From Flavobacterium hibernum (GTDB lineage: Bacteria; Bacteroidota; Bacteroidia; Flavobacteriales; Flavobacteriaceae), in assembly GCF_000832125.1 (NCBI RefSeq), contig NZ_JPRK01000011.1, positions 62,001-126,000 of the forward strand: DNA of 64,000 nucleotides. The letters run 5' to 3'. The notes beneath the pieces were generated by a model, which saw nothing but the letters and a program-made list of their open reading frames with translations, made no database searches and was not told the origin of the DNA. The position numbers were made by a program, and so were the translations under genes. Position 1 is the stretch's first letter. Every line of letters starts with the position of its first letter. Shown in pieces: positions 54,981 to 64,000 of this stretch.

Positions 54981-55352
54981 TTAATATCCTGAAGTCGTAT
55001 GTAAGTTAACCAATTTCCATTGGTTATTTTTCTTTGTGTAAACTTCGGTGTAAACCAAATTATATTTGCTTACGCCATTTACGGTAAATAATGCTTTTCC
55101 AACCAAAACAGCTGTATCACCATATACTTTAGCGCTATGTTCTTTTAACTCAATTTTATTGTACACAAAACTTCCTGATTTTAATTGATTAATCCATTCT
55201 TTTTTGGTAGTGATGTGACCTGTAATATGAATAAAAACCAAATCATCATCAAATAATTCTTGGACTCTATCAATTTGCCCACTAGTTTTCCATTTGAATT
55301 TATCTAGTGATAAGTTCAAAATTTCCTTCGAAGTATTTATAGTATCTTCCAT
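54981..55352 (-). CDS. NTF2-like (SnoaL/DUF4440-type) protein
   Basis: A 123-residue cone-shaped NTF2-fold protein: KFKWKTSGQIDRVQELFDDDLVFIHITGH, AKVYGDTAVLVGKALFTV and YTEVYTKKNNQWKLVNLHTTS follow the DUF4440 pattern. Such proteins are small isomerases, hydratases or binding partners. It sits between two aldo/keto reductase genes (26 and 59 nt gaps) on one strand, so it may act on the same compound. Confidence 0.85.
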   Translation of the reverse strand: MEDTINTSKEILNLSLDKFKWKTSGQIDRVQELFDDDLVFIHITGHITTKKEWINQLKSGSFVYNKIELKEHSAKVYGDTAVLVGKALFTVNGVSKYNLVYTEVYTKKNNQWKLVNLHTTSGY

Positions 55353-55411
55353 TATGCAATAATTTTTTTTATAGTTACAAAAGCTTTTGTCTCTATCAAA
55401 TTTCTTATTAT

Positions 55412-56389
<978 letters not shown>

Positions 56390-56548
56390 TTAGATATTCT
56401 TTAAATTTATGGATAACAAAACTTCATTAAAATTTTGATGGTACAAATTTCCTTCAATAACAGTATCTTTATTGTATACAGATTACTGCTATTATTACCA
56501 TTTTTACTGATTTACATTTCTAACCTAACTCACTAACAATCTGAGCTG

Positions 56549-56556
56549 TATATTTG
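56549..56556 (+). promoter_or_regulatory. -7 element of the AraC-type gene
   Basis: TATATTTG, an exact TAnnTTTG, 27 nt before the ATG at 56583. No TTG at -33. Confidence 0.45.
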
Positions 56557-56582
56557 TATCAATAAACTAAAAGAACCTGAAG

Positions 56583-57479
56583 ATGGAAGAGATTATCAAA
56601 GTCGAAAAAATAGCCGATTATAATAACCTTAAAGGTGTTGAAACTCAGCATCCTTTAATAAGTGTATTTGATAATTATAAAACAAAAGCATTACCAAATC
56701 ACAGCCGTATGCATTTTGGTTTTTATGCTGTTTTTTTGAAAGCCGGAAAATGTGGCGAATTAAAATACGGACGTAACAATTATGATTACGATGACGGAAC
56801 TATGGTTTTTGTTGCTCCCGGACAAGTAATAGAAATTAAAAATGAAGACGATTATCAGCCTACTGGTTTGGCTTTACTTTTTCATCCAGATTTAATAAAG
56901 GGAACTTCTCTGGCAAAACTAATGAGTAGATACTCTTTTTTTTCTTATGAGTTTCATGAAGCGCTACATTTATCTTTAAAAGAGCAACAAATTATAAAAG
57001 ATTTATTTCATAAATTAGAGTACGAATTAAGTCAATCTATTGATAAACATAGTAAAGGTATAATTGTCAATAATATCGAATTGCTGCTAAATTACTGTGT
57101 TCGGTTTTATGACAGACAATTTATAACCCGAGAAAACATTAATACTGATATTTTATCAAAATTCGAAAACTTATTAAATAACTATTTTCAATCTGAAACG
57201 CCTCAGGTTATAGGCCTTCCCTCTGTTGGATATTTTGCAGATCATTTACATCTTTCGCCAAACTATTTTGGAGATTTAATTAAAAAAGAAACTGGCAAAA
57301 CCGCTCAGGAACATATTCAATTAAAGTTAATCAATTTAGCCAAAGAACGAATTTTTGACACGGACAAATCTGTCAGTCAAATTGCATTTGAGTTAGGATT
57401 TAAATATCCTCAACACTTTAATCGAATGTTTAAAAAGAATACAGGCTTTACGCCTATTGAATACAGAAGTTTAAACTAA
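56583..57479 (+). CDS. AraC-family transcriptional regulator
   Basis: A 298-residue activator-type regulator. The N-terminal cupin-like domain (about 30-130) includes GELKYGRNNYDYDDGTMVFVAPGQVIEI; the C-terminal double helix-turn-helix (about 215-298) includes FADHLHLSPNYFGDLIKKETGKTAQEHI and KSVSQIAFELGFKYPQHFNRMFKKNTGFTPIEYR. It is divergent from the aldo/keto reductase unit and followed after 24 nt by the antiporter gene, so it may control both. The inducer is unknown. Confidence 0.93.
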   Translation: MEEIIKVEKIADYNNLKGVETQHPLISVFDNYKTKALPNHSRMHFGFYAVFLKAGKCGELKYGRNNYDYDDGTMVFVAPGQVIEIKNEDDYQPTGLALLFHPDLIKGTSLAKLMSRYSFFSYEFHEALHLSLKEQQIIKDLFHKLEYELSQSIDKHSKGIIVNNIELLLNYCVRFYDRQFITRENINTDILSKFENLLNNYFQSETPQVIGLPSVGYFADHLHLSPNYFGDLIKKETGKTAQEHIQLKLINLAKERIFDTDKSVSQIAFELGFKYPQHFNRMFKKNTGFTPIEYRSLN

Positions 57480-57503
57480 TTTTTTTAATATAAACAAAAA
57501 AGA

Positions 57504-59084
57504 ATGCTTGAGAATTTCCCTTTTTATCTGGCTATATTAATCGTTATTTTATTGCTGATTATGGTGGCTAATAAAATAAAAGTGGCTTATCCTGTACTAT
57601 TAGTTTTGGCAGGATTGGCTATCAGTTTTATTCCGGGCGTTCCTCTTGTAAACATCGCACCTGAATTGATATTTTTTATTTTCCTGCCGCCATTATTGTA
57701 TGAAGCTGCTTGGACGGTTTCGTGGAAAGAAATGTGGCGCTGGCGTCGTATTATTACAAGTTTTGCTTTTATTGTCGTTTTTCTCTCAGCTCTTTCAGTA
57801 GCCTTAGTGGCAAATTATATTATTCCGGGATTTTCATTAGCACTAGGTTTTTTATTGGGAGGAATTGTATCTCCTCCAGATGCAGTGAGTGCCGGTGCTA
57901 TTTTAAAATTTGTAAAAGTCCCCAAAACAATCTCATCTATATTAGAGGGTGAAAGTTTATTGAATGATGCCTCTTCATTAATTATTTTCAGGTTTGCAAT
58001 GATTGCCGTTGCAACGGAACAATTTATATTTTACAAAGCAGCTATAAGTTTTAGCTGGATGATTATTGGCGGTGTTGCAATTGGTTTATTAATTGGGTGG
58101 TTATTTATGAAAGCTCATAAATATTTGCCTACAGATGCTAATGCAGACATCGTTTTGTCTCTACTTACACCTTACATCATATATCTCGCTGCAGAAGAAG
58201 TGCATAGTTCAGGTGTTTTGGCCGTAGTAAGTGGCGGTTTACTTTTATCTAATAATAGACATCGTTTCCTGAGTAGTAAATCTCGCTTACAAGGAGTAAA
58301 TGTTTGGGAAAGTCTTTGCTTTATATTAAACGGATTGGTTTTTATGCTAATTGGATTGGATTTGCCTGAAATTACCAAAGGGCTTGAAGCAGTTAATATT
58401 AGCCTTGTAACAGCAATTGGATATGGCGTTTTGATCACATTAGTTTTGATCGTTAGTAGAATATTGTCATCCTACGGTGCGGTAATTGTTACTTTAATTG
58501 CGCGTAATTTTATCACTGTTGCTGATAGTAGAAATCCGGGTTTAAAGACACCTTTTATACTAGGTTGGACAGGAATGCGAGGTGTTGTTTCATTGGCAGC
58601 TGCACTATCGATACCTGTTTATTTAAATAATGGAAATGGTTTTCCTCAGCGCAACCTTATTTTGTTTATTACATTTATTGTTATTCTTTTGACCTTATTA
58701 ATTCAGGGATTGACATTGCCTTATTTTATTCGAAAAATTAATTTTACTGCTTTTGAAGATACTTTACCGCGCGATGAAGCATATCATCTCTTGCGAAAAG
58801 AATTAGCAGAACATGCTTCAAATTATTTGAGGACTAATTATAGCGACCAGATCGAAAGTAATTCGTCATTGCAGCAATTAATTCAAAAATGGGAACAGCA
58901 TAGTAACGGAATGGATGATGAATCTATTGGAAAGGATCTTAAAGACATTTATCTTGATTTATTAAACCAGCAAAGACAATGGTTAATAAATAAAAATAAA
59001 GAAGATCAATCTTTAGATGAAGCTATTATTAGGCGACAAATGCATTATCTGGATATTGAAGAAGAAAAATTACGTTACATTTAA
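57504..59084 (+). CDS. Na+/H+ antiporter, CPA1 (NhaP/NhaG) family
   Basis: An inner-membrane antiporter of 526 residues with about 12 helices. The core shows FIFLPPLLYEAAWTVSWKEM, GGIVSPPDAVSAGAIL, the ion-binding LEGESLLNDASSLIIFRFA (the ND pair), and LGWTGMRGVVSLAAALSIP. A cytoplasmic tail of about 110 residues (YLRTNYSDQIESNSSLQQLIQ) fits CPA1 regulation. It follows the AraC gene by 24 nt on the same strand. It exchanges Na+ (or K+) for protons in pH and salt control. Confidence 0.93.
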   Translation: MLENFPFYLAILIVILLLIMVANKIKVAYPVLLVLAGLAISFIPGVPLVNIAPELIFFIFLPPLLYEAAWTVSWKEMWRWRRIITSFAFIVVFLSALSVALVANYIIPGFSLALGFLLGGIVSPPDAVSAGAILKFVKVPKTISSILEGESLLNDASSLIIFRFAMIAVATEQFIFYKAAISFSWMIIGGVAIGLLIGWLFMKAHKYLPTDANADIVLSLLTPYIIYLAAEEVHSSGVLAVVSGGLLLSNNRHRFLSSKSRLQGVNVWESLCFILNGLVFMLIGLDLPEITKGLEAVNISLVTAIGYGVLITLVLIVSRILSSYGAVIVTLIARNFITVADSRNPGLKTPFILGWTGMRGVVSLAAALSIPVYLNNGNGFPQRNLILFITFIVILLTLLIQGLTLPYFIRKINFTAFEDTLPRDEAYHLLRKELAEHASNYLRTNYSDQIESNSSLQQLIQKWEQHSNGMDDESIGKDLKDIYLDLLNQQRQWLINKNKEDQSLDEAIIRRQMHYLDIEEEKLRYI

Positions 59085-59182
59085 TCGAACGCCGCTTGAA
59101 ATAGTGTTCTGCTAAATCATCGGGAATAAATTTTAAATATGCTACTTCTAAGATATAGCATATCTACTTTTACAAATTGCGA

Positions 59183-60376
59183 TTATTCCGAAAGTTTAGA
59201 TTTTTTATTCTTCTGAAATTGAATCCAAACATATCCCAAGGCTAAAAAAACCATTGCTGCGCTGGTATACATTAACATTGGAATTTTTGCAATTACGTCT
59301 TGATAAACCCATCCTGCAAAAAGTGCTCCAAGACCAATTCCTGCTTCAAGTGCAATATACATTGTTGCCATAGCTTTTCCTCGATGTTCCGGAAAACTCA
59401 TATCGACTGTCCAGGCATTTAAAGCTGGCGAAACAATTCCGGTAGAAACTCCGTAAACGGCCGCTCCAATTAAAAGTCCCATAATTGAAGTTGAAAATCC
59501 AACGATTACCAATGAAATAATCAATAAAAAAAGACCAATAATTATTAAATGAAGACGTCCGTATTTGTCTGAAGCTTTTCCCGCACCAAAGCGAATCATT
59601 ACCGAAGTAATCGTAAAAACTACAAAAAACAAACCTTTGTTGGTTATTCCTAAATGCTGACTCCAATCTGGAATTAATGTCAAAATTACTCCATAAGCCA
59701 TATAAGATAGAAAAGTCACTATAGCTGCCGGTAATACTTCGAGAGCAATAATATCTTTTCTTGAAATTCTCAGAATTCGAAGGCTAAAACGTTGTTTGTG
59801 TTTTAAAGTTTCTTTCATATTCATTAAAATAACAATGGACATCAACGCAAAAACAGAAGAAGCATAAAAAAGCATGTTCATAGAAGAATACATTTTAATT
59901 GTACTTCCAATTGCTGGCCCAAGTGCCATCCCAATAGAAAAACAAAGTCCGTGTAATCCCAAAGCTTCGCCCCAACGCTCTCGCGGAATAATATCTGCGA
60001 CATAAGCTGCTGTTGCTGTAGGTTTAAATCCTGTAGAAAATCCGTGAATTAATCTTAAGAATAAAAATCCCGAAACAGTTCCTAAAACTGGATACAAAAT
60101 ACCACACACAAAACAAACAATAGAACCTACTGCCATAACGGGAACTCTACCCAAAGTATCGGTTAGACGACCGCTAAAAGGTCGTGAAATTCCTGCTGTC
60201 AATGTAAAAAAAGCGATAATCAATCCTTTGTATTCTGCACCGCCCATATTGCTCAAATATTCAGGAAGTTCAGGAATTAACATATTAAAACTTGCTGAAA
60301 AGAGCAGTGAACTTAAACAGACTAATCCAAATTGGAGATTGTAAATTGGATTGATGGCTTTTGAAGGGGAATTCAT
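59183..60376 (-). CDS. MFS transporter (drug-exporter type)
   Basis: A 397-residue, 12-helix major-facilitator protein. The loop 2-3 motif reads GRLTDTLGRVPVMAVG, and motif C-like glycines appear in GFSTGFKPTATAAYVADIIPRERWGEALGLHGLCFSIGMALGPAIGS, typical of drug:H+ antiporters. The second half has KASDKYGRLHLIIIG. It converges on the antiporter gene with 98 nt between, which hold only a weak inverted repeat. Substrate unknown. Confidence 0.9.
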   Translation of the reverse strand: MNSPSKAINPIYNLQFGLVCLSSLLFSASFNMLIPELPEYLSNMGGAEYKGLIIAFFTLTAGISRPFSGRLTDTLGRVPVMAVGSIVCFVCGILYPVLGTVSGFLFLRLIHGFSTGFKPTATAAYVADIIPRERWGEALGLHGLCFSIGMALGPAIGSTIKMYSSMNMLFYASSVFALMSIVILMNMKETLKHKQRFSLRILRISRKDIIALEVLPAAIVTFLSYMAYGVILTLIPDWSQHLGITNKGLFFVVFTITSVMIRFGAGKASDKYGRLHLIIIGLFLLIISLVIVGFSTSIMGLLIGAAVYGVSTGIVSPALNAWTVDMSFPEHRGKAMATMYIALEAGIGLGALFAGWVYQDVIAKIPMLMYTSAAMVFLALGYVWIQFQKNKKSKLSE

Positions 60377-60547
60377 GAGGAATTTTTAAAAGTGCGAAAA
60401 TAGCGAAAACTCAAGTTGTAAACTAGTAATTAATCTTAAATGGCAAAAGTTATTGCTTTTACAAACGGGTATATTATTAAAATACTACCAAAGCGATTTA
60501 CGCTATACATTTGAAAAAAAACAATTCTCTGGAAATCATTATGAAAC

Positions 60548-60586
60548 AAAAAAAGTCTTCAAACATTATTGTTCAAAGACTTTTTT
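60548..60586. terminator. Candidate bidirectional terminator
   Basis: Arms 60548-60559 and 60576-60586 give AAAAAAAGTCTT against AAGACTTTTTT with further partial pairing inside. A-run and T-run flank the two sides, so it may end the DsbD-type transcript on the minus strand. Confidence 0.55.
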
Positions 60587-60648
60587 CCTCTTTAAAGAGT
60601 ACGAATTATATTGTGGTAAGATTAACTAAAACCGTTGGCTATTTTTTC

Positions 60649-60684
60649 AAACACATAGTCCCGAAGCTTCGGGACTATGTGTTT
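60649..60684. repeat. 36-bp perfect palindrome
   Basis: Eighteen bases from 60649 are mirrored exactly by 60667-60684, with GTCCCGAAG-CTTCGGGAC at the centre and no loop. No T-run follows on either strand. It looks like another dispersed Flavobacterium intergenic palindrome rather than a terminator. Confidence 0.7.
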
Positions 60685-60766
60685 AAATGTTTCATTCCTA
60701 ATTAGCTTCAAAAGGTTAACTTAAGTGTATAAAATCTTAAAAAAAGCTTCGACAAATTATTTAAGT

Positions 60767-62830
60767 CTATAATTCTTTTGAGAATTTCAAAAGTCCTTCG
60801 TCTAACCAACTTTTATAATCAACTGACGCCGCTGTATAACCAACGGGCTCGAGTAATGTTTTTTCGTTATGATCCATTAATACATAATAAGGTTGCGAAT
60901 TTGATTGATAACGAAGCGTTTGCATTTCACTCCATTTTTGTCCAAAATACTTTATTTTCTTTCCCGGATTTAATTTAGAATCAACAATTTCCTCAGCAGT
61001 CAATGTTCGCTTATCATCTACATACAAAGAAATTAAAACAACATTATTTTTTAAGATGTTCATAATTGCAGGCTCTGTCCAAACATTCTGTTCCATCTTT
61101 CTGCAATTTACACAAGCCCAACCTGTAAAATCCAACATAACAGGTTTTCCTACTTTTTTAGCATAAGCCAATCCTTTGTCATAATCGTTAAAAGCCATTA
61201 TATCATGCGGAGCCAAAAGATGAGCTCCATCTGGCAATTCAGCGGTTAAATGACTATTTTCGCTATTATTACTGGAACTTCCAACACCATAAGGAGATTC
61301 ACTATAATCCAGAGGTGGCGGAAAAGCACTTATCAAGTTCAACGGTGCTCCCCAAAGTCCGGGAATCATATAAATGGTAAAACTTAAAACGAGTAATCCC
61401 ATACTTAAACGACCAACAGAAATATGCTCTACGGGCGAATCATGTGGTAATTGTATTTTTCCGAATAAATAAAATGCTAATGCTCCAAAAACAGCTATCC
61501 AGATTGCTAAAAAAGTTTCTCTTTGAAACCAATGCAATTGCAAAACCAAATCGGCATTGGATAAAAATTTGAAAGCCAAAGCCAGTTCCAAAAATCCTAA
61601 AACTACTTTTACGGCATTTAACCAACCTCCTGATTTTGGCAAAGAATTTAACCAACCCGGAAATGCGGCAAATAAGGTAAATGGCAAAGCCAGAGCCAAA
61701 GAAAAACCAAACATTCCAACAAAAGGTGCAATTCCGCCTCTTGAAGCCGCTTCGACTAATAATGTTCCTACGATTGGTCCAGTACAAGAAAAAGAAACTA
61801 TTGCCAAAGCTAATGCCATAAAAAGTATTCCAATAATACCGCCTTTGTCGGCTTGATTGTCGACTTTATTTGCCAACGAATTAGGCAACATAATTTCGAA
61901 TGCTCCCAAAAATGAAAAGGCAAAAAACAATAACAAAAGGAAGAATATAAGATTAAACCAAACGTTGGTAGAAAGCGCATTTAGCGAATCGGCACCAAAA
62001 GCCCATGTTACGACCGCACCAAGAAAAATATAAATTGTAATAATAAAGATTCCGTAAAAAAATGCTTTTTTAATTCCTTGCGACTTTGTTTTGCTTTGTT
62101 TGGTAAAAAAACTTACTGTCATTGGAATCATCGGAAAAACACAAGGCGTTAACAAAGCGGCAGATCCGGATAAAAAAGACAATATAAAAATGGTTCCTAA
62201 ACTGTTTAAATCTTGTTTATTTGGTTTTGTTTTTTGCTGTTTTTCTATTGGCGAAATATTTTTCTTAATCGGAAGGTTACTTACGGGAACTTCTTCGACC
62301 ACTTTCAAAGAGTCTTCTTTTACAATTTCAGTCACAACATTTGCATCAATATCTTTTGATGGAGTAATCTTAGCAATTGGACTTATGTTAAATTCAAGCT
62401 CATCGTAACTTGGCGGAAGACAGTTTTCGTCATTACAAGCCATAAACTCAACTTCGGTCTTGATTTTAAAGGGCTTATTATTATTTATTTTTATACGTTG
62501 TCTAAAAGTAGTTTCTTTTTCAAAAAACTTAATGGACATTTTAAATACAGGATCATTAATTATTTTTCCTTTTTCCTCTTTTACATCTCCAAGTAATTCA
62601 AAATCGGGACTTTTTGTAAAATTAAAATGAGTTGGCAGTGGCCCTCCATCGGCAACATTTTGACTGTATAAATGCCAGCCATTTTCTATTGAAGCCTGCG
62701 CCTGCAATTCATATTCAGTATCTGAAACTTTTTGCACACTCGTTTTCCACTTTATGGGACTGTATATCTGAGCATTTGCCATTATCGAAAACAATAGCAT
62801 AATACTCGCTAAAAATATGTTCTTGTTCAT
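60767..62830 (-). CDS. DsbD-type thiol:disulfide interchange protein
   Basis: A membrane protein of 687 residues carrying reducing power from cytoplasmic thioredoxin to the periplasm. From ATG 62830: signal peptide ([21 protein letters not shown]), a DsbD-alpha-like periplasmic domain (about 25-150) with the Cys pair CNDENC, a Lys-rich linker, an eight-helix CcdA/DsbD core (about 215-500) with [18 protein letters not shown] and [11 protein letters not shown] holding the redox cysteines, and a C-terminal thioredoxin domain with [19 protein letters not shown] (CxxC as CVNC). All three modules are complete. A frame extension to 62866 lacks signal features. Confidence 0.93.
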   Translation of the reverse strand: MNKNIFLASIMLLFSIMANAQIYSPIKWKTSVQKVSDTEYELQAQASIENGWHLYSQNVADGGPLPTHFNFTKSPDFELLGDVKEEKGKIINDPVFKMSIKFFEKETTFRQRIKINNNKPFKIKTEVEFMACNDENCLPPSYDELEFNISPIAKITPSKDIDANVVTEIVKEDSLKVVEEVPVSNLPIKKNISPIEKQQKTKPNKQDLNSLGTIFILSFLSGSAALLTPCVFPMIPMTVSFFTKQSKTKSQGIKKAFFYGIFIITIYIFLGAVVTWAFGADSLNALSTNVWFNLIFFLLLLFFAFSFLGAFEIMLPNSLANKVDNQADKGGIIGILFMALALAIVSFSCTGPIVGTLLVEAASRGGIAPFVGMFGFSLALALPFTLFAAFPGWLNSLPKSGGWLNAVKVVLGFLELALAFKFLSNADLVLQLHWFQRETFLAIWIAVFGALAFYLFGKIQLPHDSPVEHISVGRLSMGLLVLSFTIYMIPGLWGAPLNLISAFPPPLDYSESPYGVGSSSNNSENSHLTAELPDGAHLLAPHDIMAFNDYDKGLAYAKKVGKPVMLDFTGWACVNCRKMEQNVWTEPAIMNILKNNVVLISLYVDDKRTLTAEEIVDSKLNPGKKIKYFGQKWSEMQTLRYQSNSQPYYVLMDHNEKTLLEPVGYTAASVDYKSWLDEGLLKFSKEL

Positions 62831-62849
62831 GGGATAAAATTTTAAAGAA

Positions 62850-62880
62850 GAGGGGCTGAATAGCAATAAACAGCCCCCTT
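62850..62880 (-). terminator. GC-rich hairpin in front of the DsbD-type gene
   Basis: Arms GGGGCTG (62852-62858) and CAGCCCC (62871-62877) with a 12-nt loop, unusually GC-rich here. Downstream on the minus strand is TCTTCTTTAAAATTTT, a weak T-run, then the start codon at 62830. It may end the M16 peptidase transcript or act as a leader hairpin for the DsbD gene. Confidence 0.45.
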
Positions 62881-62975
62881 AATAATCCGCTATAAAAACT
62901 TATTTGCTTACTAATTCAAAATAATTATTGATAGGGAGAACTAATTAAACTCTTTTATAAAGTTTCTAAAAATAT

Positions 62976-64000
62976 CTATTGTAGCGGTTTAAAAACTACT
63001 TCAAAAGTATCTGCATTGCTAAGGAATGAATTGGCAAAATCCTGAATATCTTTTGGTGTTATACTATTTACAATATCTTCATAGTTTTTAGGATCATCCA
63101 TGTTATAATTTTCTGTAAAATAATTGTACAGTAAACTCATGATATAATTATTAAAATTTTTGCTGTCTGCTCTTGATTTTAGATAGTTTTTTCTAGTCTT
63201 TTCTAAATCTTCGGCAACAATTTCTCCATTTTTTACTTTATCAATTTCCTGATATACAATAGGCAATAAATGCTCTACTTTCTCAGCATCACAATCAAAA
63301 TTGATAGAAACAGTTGCTTTAGATTTTGACGAAGGTTTTGGAAGTTTTACTAATTTAGATCTTAAGTGCGCACCGTAAGTTCCTCCTTCTTTTTCTCGCA
63401 AACTTTCAGTATATCTTAATGTAAGTATATCATTAAAAAATGAAACTAAAATTATGTTTTTCAATGAGTAAGGATATTCTTTAGCATAACAAATGTTTAC
63501 AGAACTTTTTGGCGTTTCCATTTTGATAACAATGTCTTTGTCTATTTTTTTAGAAATCCATTCAACTTCTTTATCTACATATTTTTCGTTGCGTTTAATT
63601 CCGGAAATACTGGCAATATACTTTTCTAAAAGCGGTTTTAAAATTTCTGGAGTTACATCTCCAACGATATAAAACTCGAAATTGGATACATCTGCAAAAC
63701 GATCAAGATAAATTGATTTCATTTTATCAAAAGATAAATCATCAACATATTCCTGATTTTCTATCATTCGTTTTTTAAAACTATTTTTTCCATACACCGT
63801 ATTTACAATACTATCATTCATTTGAGATTCGATATCTTGTTCTTTCTCGTTTAAAGAATTTTGCATTCTTTGTTTCAAGAGTCCAAACATCTCTGCGTCA
63901 AATCTTGGTTTTTCAAAACGCATATAGATCAATTGCATCATGGTTTCTAAATCTCTTACATTGGATGCTCCTGAAATTTTTTCTTTAGAATCTAGTAAAT
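62976..64000 (-). CDS. M16-family (insulinase-like) zinc peptidase, C-terminal part (5' end cut by window)
   Basis: The frame is open from the right window edge to a stop at 62976, giving the last 341 residues of a periplasmic M16 peptidase. Visible are an M16 C-terminal domain pattern (FDKMKSIYLDRFADVSNFEFYIVGDVTPEILKPLLEKYIASI), then the second inactive half (VNICYAKEYPYSLKNIILVSFFNDILTLRYTESLREKEGGTYG), the R/Y-containing segment that clamps the substrate. The HxxEH zinc site should be in the part outside the window. Length and layout fit the long PqqL-type proteins of about 930 residues. An internal Met at 63941 is not the start. Confidence 0.88.
   Translation of the reverse strand, partial: LLDSKEKISGASNVRDLETMMQLIYMRFEKPRFDAEMFGLLKQRMQNSLNEKEQDIESQMNDSIVNTVYGKNSFKKRMIENQEYVDDLSFDKMKSIYLDRFADVSNFEFYIVGDVTPEILKPLLEKYIASISGIKRNEKYVDKEVEWISKKIDKDIVIKMETPKSSVNICYAKEYPYSLKNIILVSFFNDILTLRYTESLREKEGGTYGAHLRSKLVKLPKPSSKSKATVSINFDCDAEKVEHLLPIVYQEIDKVKNGEIVAEDLEKTRKNYLKSRADSKNFNNYIMSLLYNYFTENYNMDDPKNYEDIVNSITPKDIQDFANSFLSNADTFEVVFKPLQ

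Larger units (their letters stand above)
60377..60766. other. Gene-free region with two inverted repeats
   Basis: About 390 bp between the MFS and DsbD-type genes. It holds a terminator-like hairpin (60548-60586) and a 36-bp perfect palindrome (60649-60684). A 64-codon frame (60511-60705) runs through both hairpins and has no protein-like features, so I do not call it a gene. Confidence 0.65.

Noticed and set aside
57710..57952. An 80-codon frame inside the antiporter gene
   Set aside because: It overlaps the conserved ion-binding region in another frame and is rich in Ser, Tyr, Phe and Cys, a typical shadow.
59138..59162. Terminator between the antiporter and MFS genes
   Set aside because: The inverted repeat is only 7 bp, AT-rich, and lacks a clear T-run on either strand.
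60511..60705. A 64-codon plus-strand frame as a small protein gene
   Set aside because: It runs through a terminator-like hairpin and a 36-bp palindrome, has no start context and no protein-like pattern.

Overview
The window is an AT-rich, densely coded stretch of a Bacteroidota chromosome, most likely a Flavobacterium. Supporting signs are a SusC-type TonB receptor, the -7 promoter element TAnnTTTG on both strands, many Lys/Asn/Ile-rich proteins, bacillithiol synthesis (BshA), a short Bacteroidota-type SRP RNA, and dispersed palindromic intergenic repeats. I see no phage, insertion sequence, CRISPR array, tRNA or rRNA. Two genes are cut by the window ends: the SusC receptor on the left and an M16 peptidase on the right.

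Layout. 1-6.4 kb: a SusC receptor divergent from a LytS-type kinase and LytTR regulator, followed by an FHS-family sugar transporter. The receptor and transporter share a 30-bp upstream box at matching distances from their proposed promoters, so the pair between them may control both. 6.5-10.6 kb: transaldolase-like aldolase, a GAF histidine kinase, an SDR oxidoreductase and unknown small proteins. 10.7 kb: SRP RNA with its own promoter and terminator. 10.9-16.8 kb: glutaminyl cyclase lipoprotein, hutI and hutG (histidine breakdown) around a divergent coiled-coil membrane protein, and a DEAD-box helicase. 16.8-25.7 kb: TPR hybrid kinase, dicarboxylate/amino-acid symporter, aroC, LpxH-like phosphoesterase, a small beta-barrel protein, a PrcB_C-like lipoprotein and bshA.

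25.8-33.6 kb: a minus-strand run of amidase, MlaD/MCE protein and two Fe-S/CCG proteins, divergent from lptD; an envelope-centred block. 33.7-38.1 kb: ridA, two methylglyoxal synthase paralogues (one with changed phosphate-site residues), a BadF-type sugar kinase, gap and pfkA: a glycolysis and methylglyoxal-bypass block. 38.4-42.9 kb: giant TamB-like protein. 43-46.1 kb: tsaD, rsmE, a DUF4159 protein and a TrmH-type methyltransferase (RNA modification), with a 107-bp MITE-like repeat inside.

46.4-53.9 kb: M43 metalloprotease, AI-2E-type permease, a THUMP-like methyltransferase, a VanX-like dipeptidase, three unknown small membrane proteins, a small GNAT-like protein and a probable LCIB-type (theta) carbonic anhydrase. 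54-60.4 kb: two aldo/keto reductases with an NTF2-like protein, divergent from an AraC regulator and a Na+/H+ antiporter, then an MFS exporter. 60.8-64 kb: DsbD-type thiol reductase and the M16 peptidase fragment. All names come from reading the sequence; no database search was possible.
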